Assembly (NCBI GenBank): GCA_963576785.1
Contig: OY756146.1
Location: forward strand, 1,736,001-1,800,000
Length of the DNA: 64,000 nt
From: Chlorophyllum brunneum
Lineage: Eukaryota > Basidiomycota > Agaricomycetes > Agaricales > Agaricaceae
Direction: 5' to 3'
Shown here in pieces: positions 56,201 through 64,000 of this stretch; position 1 is the first letter of the stretch, and each line of letters starts with the position of its first letter. The translations under genes and the position numbers were made by a program. Under the pieces are notes generated by a model that searched no databases, was not told the DNA's origin, and saw only the letters and a list, made by a program, of their open reading frames with translations.

Positions 56201-59200
56201 CTTTAGAGAGAACTCTACACATGCAAGGCATCCATTCGAAAGAATTCACTTGGATTTAGTTGAACTTCCGATTCTTTCTTACCATAAATTTAAATGGGTC
56301 ATGACCATAATGGACAACCTTTCCTCTCATGGATGGATTTGCTTCCTCCATAAGAAATCAGAAGCAGCAGAAGAAATGAAAAATTTCATTGCACTAATTC
56401 AGACTCAATACGAGACTAAATTAAAATATCTCTGCACTGATAGAGGAGGAGAATATGCAACTGACGAGTTGCAATCTCATTTGCACTCATTAGGGATCAT
56501 ACATGAGACCAGTGCACTGCACATACACCAATAAAATGGTCGAGTGGAACGCTTGAACCGAACTCTAATGGATAAAGCAGAAGCCATGCAGCATCATGCT
56601 TGTATTCCTGATGGTTGGTGGGAGTTTTCTATAGATCATGCAATACATATCTATAATAAAACACCGGTATCATGGCTCATGTGGAAAACACCTTATGAAG
56701 TGTTGAATCAGAAGATTCCAGACATCTCCAAGGAGAGAGTCTTTGGCTGCAGTGCTTATGTCTTTCTCCCAAAAGAGATAAGAGACAATAAACTGACAGC
56801 GAAGTCAGAACTCATGATTTTCCTTGGTTGGACATCGGACAGGAAAAACTATTGTTTCATGAGGTACCTAAATGGAAATGTAATCTATACATCTCCAACA
56901 GCTGTATTCAGTGAAGAACACTTCCCTAAATGTGTTGGGAAGAAGCGAGAAGAATGGATGAACCAACCATCATCTTCTACTTCTCGAAGTATACCTTCGG
57001 AAGTTATTGTCTTCCATGCTCCAGATCTATCTATTGGTTTACCTATTGATAAACCACCAAGCCCTATTCCCCAAACTTCTCCCGAAAGTTCTCCGGAAGA
57101 CAGGACTTATAGATCTGTACATGGACAAATTCCAACTCCTTTCCCTGAACCTAAAAAGAATAAAGGAAAGGGAAAAGCACCAAATATTGATACCAATGTT
57201 CAGAAGGAGTGGGATGGTATTGTACAAAACATTCTCTTTCTACCAAGAGAAGCACAAACACCAGAAGACGATGACAGTGATGGATTATCATATGTTGATC
57301 CACCTAATCACCCTGAAGGTTTGAACCATCCACCTTCTCAAAGAGATGATCCGGATGTACAACTGTTCATACCCTATACCCCTGTCGAAGATGATCGGGA
57401 TGCTGGTCCTTCTGTACCATGAGGTCACTCAGATCAAATACCGGTTCCTGAAATACCTCAGAGACCGCAAAGAACCAGAAAAGTACCTGAACGTCCAGGA
57501 AACTTCTATGGTTCTACAAAGCATCTGACCAAAATACTCCAGGACTATGAGATGTTCCAACCTCCTAAGTCGAAGTTAACAAGTTCTACAAGTAGACTTG
57601 TTAGACAAATTTGATCAGAGGCTTCCAGACCTGGAATAATTGATAGACGTTCTCAGCATGAAGCTTCTACATTAGAAGACTTATGCAGAGAAGGAGGAGT
57701 AGGGATGATCGATTATCTGTGTGCTCAAAAAGTTGAATCACCATTAGTTCCTATTTCTTTCAAGGATCTAAATCGACTACCATCAGAAGAGAAATCTAAA
57801 TGGTGGAAAGCATGCTTAGAAGAGTTAAATTCACTCAAAGAAAGACATGTTTATGACTTAGCTAAACTTCTGCCTGGAAGAAAAGCTGTCAAAAATAGAT
57901 GGGTCTTTACACCCAAATCAGACGGTCAATACCATGCTCGACTAGTAGCAAAAGGATTCTCTCAGATAGAGGGAATCAATTACAATGAACTATTTTCACC
58001 AGTAGTCCATTATGAGACAGCACAACTCATATTTGCAGTTGCTGCCCTCAACGATTGGAAGATGCTCAGTTTAGATGTTAAAACTGCTTATCTCTATGGA
58101 AAACTGGATGAAGAACTCTATATGGAACTTCCAGAAGGTTTCAATACAGGTCATGGTAATTTGGTTTGGAAATTAAACCAAGCCATTTATGGACTAAAGC
58201 AATCCGGACAACAATGGTGGAAGGAATTGACTAAGTCAATGACCGACCTAGGATTTGTCAGATCCAAACTAGATGCTGGAGTCTATTATTACTATGACCC
58301 TAAAGCCAAAGAGCTTATTATAGCTCTGGTCTATGTAGATGACTCAATGTTCATTGGAATCAGAGACTCTAGACTTCTATATGAGAAGCAGGCACTCTTT
58401 ATGAAGAAATGGGAATGCCGAGACCTTGGTCCAACCAAAGAGTTTCTTGGCATGAAAATTTTGCGAAATCCTATAAACCAATCAATCACCCTAGACCAAA
58501 TGGATTATCTAGGAAAAGTACTTGATCGATTTAAAGTAATTGGAAAAGAAGAAATCCCATTACCGAATAGATTTATCTTCGAATCCAATACAGGAAAAGC
58601 GACACCTGACTTCATAAAGAGGTATCAACAGTTAGTAGGATTAGTTATGTATCTGATGATAGGCAGTCGGCCTGACATAGCTTTTGCCACTGTCAAATTA
58701 TCACAACATATGACCAATCCCACTAAAGCACATTATAATGCAGGCCTACATTTGCTAAAGTATCTTAATACTACTCGCAAATATAGTACTACCTATAATG
58801 GAAGTTCTATGCAAGGCCTTAATGCCTTTTCCGACTCTGATTGGGCTAGTGATCCAATTAGTCATAAATCTGTAACTGGATATTTCTGTTTATTAGCCAG
58901 CAGAGCTATCGCTTGGTTAAGTAGGAAACAGAAAACTGTTGCATTATCTTCCACTGAAGCTGAGTATATGGCTTTGTCAGATTGCAGTCGACAACTTGTT
59001 TGGACTGTCAATTTGTTGGAAGAAATTGGTATCCAATCATTAGCCCCTTATCTCTTCGGTGATAATGAGGGTTCAATATTTTGGGCCAAGAATCCAGTTA
59101 CAGAAAAACGATCAAAACACGTCGATGTCAAATACCATTACATTCGTGATTTGGTAGAAGACGGAAAGATTGAAATATTCTCTGTGAAAGGCACTGAAAA

Positions 59201-59261
59201 TCCTGCCGATATTCTCACAAAGAATTTAAATTCAATCTATTCCGACCTCGCCTTGGCTTGA
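53280..59261 (+). pseudogene. gag-pol: gag-pol of C2, one frame with eight stops
   Basis: A single 1,994-codon frame from ATG 53280. Gag: residues 1 to about 460 (MSTNNIVAGLPKLNGPNNY; basic tail KKKKPKKCQGKP). A linker follows, then protease (WLLDSGASCHYTPY, about 780). Integrase has CDSCAKGKMHQKPF, the acidic residues in IHLDLVE and CTDRGGEY, and NGRVERLNRT. RT has NRWVFTPKSDGQYHARLVAK and LVYVDDSMFIG (about 1686). RNase H has SDSDWASDP, ALSSTEAEYMA and GTENPADILTKNL. Stops at 53421, 54267, 54585, 54672, 55557, 56532, 57420 and 57612; those comparable with C1 are CAG to TAG (53421) and CGA to TGA (54267, 54585). No frameshift is evident, so it is a recently active element inactivated by point changes only. 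Confidence 0.92.
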
Positions 59262-59306
59262 CGTTTGAGTGATTAAAACTCTATATCAATACAGAGCAAG
59301 GAGGAG

Positions 59307-59877
59307 TGTTGAAGTTTCGGACATATTCTAGAAATAGACTATGAAGTCATTATGATAATAATAGACTGATCTGTTACTTTCCAGTAACTTCATTCTGTAG
59401 TAACTTCCTATGAGTTGCTCTGCATACAATGAGAGTCATAAGTACTTGATAGATTATTCTACATAGTACCAATGACTAGATACTATGTTCCGCAGTACTC
59501 CGCAGGCACTACGCTGCAGTTAAAAGGAGTCATAAGGAACAATCCATGCAATGCTAGTATTTTATGTAGTATGACTCGCCTATGTTACAATATGTATATA
59601 AGCCCTATGTAGCAGACCTAGTTCTGCATCTTGTTCAATCGAACAACTTCTTCATCATTGCCTATCTCTTTGAGTACAACACCTCCATTGATTTAATTGA
59701 CTTTGACCTCTACTTCTCTGACGTTAACTACTTCATCAATAATATCTGTCTATCCGAATTACCTTTCTACAGGTATCAGATAGAAGCTTATTATCTTGGT
59801 GAGTAGACCCTACGTTCTCTCCCACTGCATTTACTGCTGCCCCCAGCAAACAACTCGTTATGGTTGTTTCCTCAACA
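59307..59877 (+). repeat. 3' LTR of C2 (571 bp)
   Basis: Same ends and length as the 5' LTR. It keeps CG or TG where the 5' LTR has CA at several sites, i.e. independent decay of shared CpGs. The 74-codon frame is open here too (59582-59806). Confidence 0.96.
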
Positions 59878-59882
59878 AAGGT

Positions 59883-60214
59883 GTGGCTCAAGGAGAAATT
59901 CAGAGGGATTACCTCAGACGACGTTTCCCTTCCCAAGTCCAAATCATTTGTGAAAGTCACAGATGTTAGCTACATCACACCTAGAGGACAGGTCCTCACT
60001 GAAGCTGATATTGTCACCAGTGTCCAGAATTCTATTCACTCGGATGCCATACAATTTGCAATGCAACCAAGAGTGCGATGCAACTCCAAACACTCTGACA
60101 CCTGCACAGTGTGGTTCGAAATCCGGGACTCCAAGGTGGGGTCCAATATTGTGAAGATTGAGGACAAGTTCCTCAACATTTACGGGGGACTCTTCTACAT
60201 TAGGAGGGCCAACG
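59883..60214 (+). pseudogene. LINE ORF1-like gene, second part
   Basis: Resumes in phase after the TSD: VWLKEKFRGITSDDVSLPKS, TPRGQVLTEADIVTSVQNSI, MQPRVRCNSKHSDTCTVWFE, IRDSKVGSNIVKIEDKFLNI, YGGLFYIRRANV. The end resembles the part of fungal LINE ORF1 just before its zinc knuckles, which would follow next but are replaced by A6 at 60215. Open throughout. Confidence 0.55.
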
Positions 60215-60496
60215 TGTTACGAACTAGGGATAGACCGTTCATTCCTATCATGCACCCATTACCTTGTGTACCCTCATACTCATTTCACTCCCTGTTTCAC
60301 CCCTAGAGGCTATACCTCCTATCTGACTCATTTACTCCTCTCCCTTATTATTAGCCGTCGCCACTAGTATATAAAGTGTAGTAATACTTGACGTGTTTCT
60401 TACACTTTACCAATTGTATCATCCCTTCTTCCTTTCTCTACTTCCTTTCCTTTATCCAAAGGCTTGCAACCTGAGTCAGAGACTAAGGTCGTAACA
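60215..60496 (+). repeat. 5' LTR of A6 (282 bp)
   Basis: TGTTACGAACTAGGG ... GGTCGTAACA. TATA box TATATAAA at 60368-60375. The predicted RNA start at about 60402 begins ACACTTTACCAATTG. Confidence 0.96.
60368..60413 (+). promoter_or_regulatory. A6 LTR promoter and predicted self-primer
   Basis: TATATAAA at 60368-60375 and, 34 bp after its first T, ACACTTTACCAA (60402-60413). This spacing is normal for a TATA-driven start, so the RNA 5' end should carry the sequence that pairs with the primer-binding site. Confidence 0.65.
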
Positions 60497-60509
60497 TTTG
60501 GTAAAGTGT
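60497..60509 (+). promoter_or_regulatory. A6 primer-binding site
   Basis: TTTGGTAAAGTGT abuts the LTR. Bases 60498-60509 are exactly complementary to 60402-60413. Confidence 0.78.
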
Positions 60510-60589
60510 CATTCGACTCACCTTGCAAGAGAGGTGCCACTATTCATAGCTAGGCTTGGAATAATAGCCTCCGACCAGGACGACAGTAT

Positions 60590-61834
60590 ATGAGCAGCAG
60601 TAGCTCATCGAGAACACCAAGAAGACACAGAGCTCCGAGACCAACAGACATCCAGGGTTCACCCGTAGCAACAGGATCTAAACAATCAACAGAATCAGAA
60701 ATCCCTGAAGGCCTTAAACGGCAGAAATCCGAACATAGCATAGACGAGAATACAGCTCTATTTGAAACCGAATTCGACATAGAAGTCGCCGAGAACACAT
60801 CCAATATAGATATCGCCGAGACCTACGAGAAAGAATCCGAACACAGCACAGACGAAGAACCAGCTCCATTTGAAGAAGACATTGACACAGAAGTCGCCGA
60901 CACCACAGCCGATATAGAAATCGCTGAGACCCACGGAAACAAACACAGCGAACCAGAGACAGAACCAGAGATAACAGAAGAAATCAACATCCCAAAGAAC
61001 CTAGCCCCAGAGCCAGAATACTTCAATGGAGATAGAACCAGATTTGACGATTGGTGGAGAGCCATATCCTTGTGGTTAATGTTCAACAAGATAGACAAAG
61101 ACGAACAGAAGATAGTGGCAATTTTGGCGAGAATGAAAGGGGGGCTAGCAGGCCCTTACACCAACACGCAGCTACAAGCCATCCAAAACAAGAAAACACC
61201 AGATTGGGATGACTTTACAAAAGAAATAGAGGCCACATTTTCCTTGGGAAATAGGAAAGCCATAGCAGAAGGAGAAATCGAGACATTCAAACAAGGGAAG
61301 AAGAACATGGCAGATTTCTTAATAGAATTCGAGGCATTGAAAGCCCAAGCGGGGACAGACGACACCCATGCAATATTCCTCCTCAAACGTCACACCCGAG
61401 CAGACATTATCCGAACCATAGTAGGCTACCCGACAACCTCCATCCCAACGATATATAGCAAATGGAAAACTACGATCCTCACAGTAGGACAAGGATATGA
61501 AGCAACAGACATCACCCGAGGAGATGTCAGAACCACCACAGGAGTTACTTATGGAGGTAGAGGACAACCTATGGAGATAGGAAGACAAAGGACAGACACC
61601 AATCAAAATGGAAAACCGAGGTGCTACAACTGCAACCTCTATGGACATATTGCCAAATACTGCAGGAAGAAGACGAAAGTCACATACACTAAAATAACGT
61701 GCTACAATTGTGGAAAACAAGGCCACATCTCGAAGAACTGCAGGGCACCCAAGAAAGCACACATCAGAGAGATCAATGAAGACGATGAACAAGAAAAGGA
61801 GAAGAAGGAGGATTTTGTCGAAGGCTCCGAGTAG
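60590..61834 (+). CDS. gag: gag of A6, intact (414 aa)
   Basis: Complete frame from ATG 60590 (MSSSSSSRTPRRHRAPRPTD) to GSE-stop. Residues 1-130: basic start, then an acidic tract with repeated EVAE/EIAE units. Residues 130-290: capsid (EPEYFNGDRTRFDDWWRAIS, FSLGNRKAIAEGEIETFKQG, HAIFLLKRHTRADIIRTIVG). Residues 340-385: knuckles CYNCNLYGHIAKYC and CYNCGKQGHISKNC. The acidic end overlaps the pol frame, which is -1 relative to gag. It would assemble the particle and package the RNA. The start is chosen because all A copies share this context and start site; two older copies have lost it (ATA). Confidence 0.93.
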   Translation: MSSSSSSRTPRRHRAPRPTDIQGSPVATGSKQSTESEIPEGLKRQKSEHSIDENTALFETEFDIEVAENTSNIDIAETYEKESEHSTDEEPAPFEEDIDTEVADTTADIEIAETHGNKHSEPETEPEITEEINIPKNLAPEPEYFNGDRTRFDDWWRAISLWLMFNKIDKDEQKIVAILARMKGGLAGPYTNTQLQAIQNKKTPDWDDFTKEIEATFSLGNRKAIAEGEIETFKQGKKNMADFLIEFEALKAQAGTDDTHAIFLLKRHTRADIIRTIVGYPTTSIPTIYSKWKTTILTVGQGYEATDITRGDVRTTTGVTYGGRGQPMEIGRQRTDTNQNGKPRCYNCNLYGHIAKYCRKKTKVTYTKITCYNCGKQGHISKNCRAPKKAHIREINEDDEQEKEKKEDFVEGSE

Positions 61835-64000
61835 GCGCAAACCCACGAGCCAATAAATCTAGAGTTTCTGTTTTATCCCACAATAGATGATACGTAATCC
61901 CCCAGAAACGAAACTCTATGCACGAACTTCTCCTCGACTCAACAATCCAGACAAGAAAAGGACGCAGACCAATTACAACCCTTGTAGACTCCGGATGCAC
62001 CCACACATGCATAGCACAATGAATGATAGACGAAGAACAGATCCCAACCAAACCCCTGGAGACCCCGATCAGAGTAATCAATGCCGACAGAACAGAAAAT
62101 AAAAAAGGAGAGATAACGGACAAGGCACAACTGGTATTAAACAACGGCAACCACACAGAACAAATCGACACTCTGGTAACACAATTGGAAAGTACAGACC
62201 TATATCTCGGACACGACTGGCTGGTCAAGCATAACCCGGAAATCGATTGGAACAATCACGTCATACAATTCACCAGATGCCCAGGTGATTGCAAAATATC
62301 ACACAGCAACATAGGGTTCAACGAGAGAATACGGACAGTCAAGGAATACATTGACGAGAAAAAGGCAGACCGGACAAATGATGAAGATCTACCACTATAC
62401 CTCCGACGATACACCCACCTATTCAACAAAAAGAACTTTGATAAACTACCCAAGCACACGGTATGGGACCATGAGATAAACCTGTCTGAAGATGCACCCC
62501 CAGTACTACAGTCCAAAGTCTACCCAATGACAATAGCGGAGAAACAGGAACTACAAAAGTTCCTTGACGAGAACCTGGCCTCAGGACAAATCAGACCATC
62601 ACAATCCCCTTACACCACCCCATGTTTCTTTATACCAAAAAAGGACGGAACAAAATGCCTGGTACAGGATTATAAAAAGCTGAATGAACACACCATCAAG
62701 GATAAGATGCCACTGCCACTCATAGGCAAAGTTCTAGACCAATTAAAGGATGCAAAGGTGTTCAACAAGCTCGATATCATTTGGGGATATAACAACGTCA
62801 GGATAAGAAAAGGAGATGAATGGAAGGCAGCATTTGTAATGAACAGCGGATTATTCGAACCTACGGTCATGTTCTTTGGGATGAGCAATTCACCGGCAAC
62901 CTTTCAGAGAATGATGAACACGGTATTTCGGGAAATGTTACATGAGAGAATGCTCGTCAACTACATGGACGATTTTGTCATTCCAGGAACCACACAAGAA
63001 GTACTCGAGGAAAGAACAACGCGGTTCTTAGACATTGCAACCAAGCACCAGCTCTACTTCAAGCGCTCAAAATGTGTGTTTGATGCGAAGGAAATACCCA
63101 TACTGGGCTTTATAGTGGGACAAGGCAGCGTTAAAATGGAGGAGGAGAAGGTGAAAGCAGTAAGAGAATGGCCAACACCCAAATCCGTGAAAGACGTCGA
63201 AAAATTCCTGGGTTTTGCAAACTTCTACCGACAATTCATACAAGACTTCAGTAACATAGCAACACCCCTACACGAGCTGAAGAAGAAAGATGCGCAATGG
63301 TCATGGTCAGAACAACAACAACAGGCGTTTGAGAAGATCAAAGAAAAGATCACGAGCAAACCAGTACTAGCAATGCCTCAAGACAAAGAACAATACAGGG
63401 TAGAAGTGGATGCATTGGGATATGGAGTAGGAGCGGTATTATCACAAAACCAGAATGACCAGTGGCACCCAATCGCCTTTCACTCGAGAACAATGACACC
63501 GGCAGAACGAAACTACCAAATCTACGACAAAGAACTATTAGCAATCCGAGAAGTGATCAAAATGTGGAGACAATACCTGCTCGATGCCGACAAACCATTC
63601 GAGATATGGACAGACCACAAGAACTTAGAATACTTCAGGAAACCGCAACAACTCACAGGTCGACAGGCAAGATGGCAACTGGAATTACAGGAATATCGCT
63701 ACACACTAAAACACATACCCGGAAAAACAAACACAAAAGCAGACATGCTATCAAGACTAGCAAAAATGGACACAACCAGAGACAACACAAATATCACGCT
63801 ATTACCCGACCACTTATTCAATAACACTATCACCGAGATTAGACAAATTTGGGAAATATCGGGGGAAGAAGACCTGAAACACCGATTATGAAAGGAGCAA
63901 AGAAGAGAAACACAGTGGCTAAGAGAAAAGGAGAAATGACCAGAGGAGATATGGGAAACTGATGGATTACCCATGTTTGAGGGAAGAATATATGTACTAC
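61835..64000 (+). pseudogene. pol: pol of A6, mostly open, continues beyond the window
   Basis: Protease TTLVDSGCTHTCIAQ followed by a TGA at 62020-62022 (AGG in A4; the same TGA is in A1), then a 622-codon open stretch to 63891. That stretch holds the protease C-terminus (YLGHDWLVKHNPEIDW), RT (TPCFFIPKKDGTKCLVQDYK; FNKLDIIWGYNNVRIRKGDE; YMDDFVIPGTT, about 62960), the connection and RNase H (VEVDALGYGVGAVLSQ; ELLAIREVIKMWRQYLLDAD; WTDHKNLEYF). Stops follow at 63889-63891 and about 63937 (GAAATGACC, also TGA in A1 and A3 but CGA in A4). RT and RNase H active residues are present. Confidence 0.9.

Larger units (their letters stand above)
52550..59877 (+). mobile_element. C2: complete Ty1/copia element, TSD AAGGT
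   Basis: 7,328 bp with 571-bp LTRs, primer-binding site, single-frame gag-pol and polypurine tract (AGCAAGGAGGAG, 59295-59306). TSD AAGGT at 52545-52549 and 59878-59882. Excision of the element plus one TSD joins the flanking reading frames in phase. The LTRs differ by roughly 2-3 percent, mostly transitions. Confidence 0.97.
60215..64000 (+). mobile_element. A6: gypsy family A, 5' part, continues beyond the window
   Basis: LTR, primer-binding site, intact gag, and pol to the start of the integrase region. The best-preserved A copy: RT is YMDD, gag has no stop, and CpG is abundant. Same subfamily as A1. It is inserted in the LINE ORF1-like gene; the flank to the left of the LTR is CAACG (60210-60214), the presumed TSD. 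Confidence 0.95.

Overview
The whole window is transposable-element DNA. I recognise no host gene, tRNA, rRNA or CRISPR array. The content is Ty3/gypsy chromoviruses (gag, protease, RT, RNase H, integrase, C-terminal chromodomain), Ty1/copia elements and 5'-truncated Tad-like LINEs with poly(A) tails. Together with heavy C-to-T decay of CGA, CAG, CAA and TGG codons, this fits a filamentous fungus, most likely a repeat-rich basidiomycete. The organism call is inference; I ran no search.

I use four LTR family names of my own. A is a gypsy element with an LTR of about 280-306 bp and a unit of about 6.4 kb. B is a gypsy element with an LTR of about 1.13-1.28 kb. C is a copia element with a 571-bp LTR. 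D is a copia element with an LTR of about 445 bp.

Layout: A1 (minus, 1-5813) is inserted in copia C1 (minus, 5814-7849), which is inserted in the LTR of A7 (plus, 7850-9539). A7 is fused to the 3' end of a B copy (B3, 9540-11760). Next come a scrap of an old minus-strand A element (A-old, 11761-12004), a D LTR fragment (12005-12174), a D copia with both LTRs (12175-18586), and more of A-old (18587-20590). A3 (plus, 20591-34333) is inserted in the RT of A-old. A3 carries A4 (minus, 26324-33796, TSD TATCT) in its ORF3, and A4 carries a LINE (26758-27854, 14-bp TSD). A B element is inserted in the 3' LTR of A3 (TSD CTCTC). Its two LTRs (34334-35502 and 43446-44571) now lie on opposite strands. 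The segment between carries the 5' half of A-old (40829-43382), also flipped, so the region has been inverted. The inversion lies between two 4,127-bp near-identical inverted arms (36653-40779 and 46868-50994). A LINE ORF1-like gene (51007-52549 plus 59883-60214) is split by a complete 7,328-bp copia (C2, 52550-59877, TSD AAGGT) and ends at A6 (plus, 60215 to the window end).

Three biological points stand out. First, none of the four LTR families shows a conventional tRNA-3'-end primer site. A and B have a primer-binding site complementary to their own predicted RNA 5' end (Tf1-type self-priming). C and D have a site complementary to the anticodon stem-loop of initiator tRNA-Met (copia/Ty5-type half-tRNA priming). 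Second, both gypsy families carry an extra gene (ORF3) after the chromodomain. It diverges far faster than gag or pol in family A, and runs about 670 nt into the 3' LTR in family B. Third, the nested TSDs give an explicit order of insertions and demonstrate an inversion.
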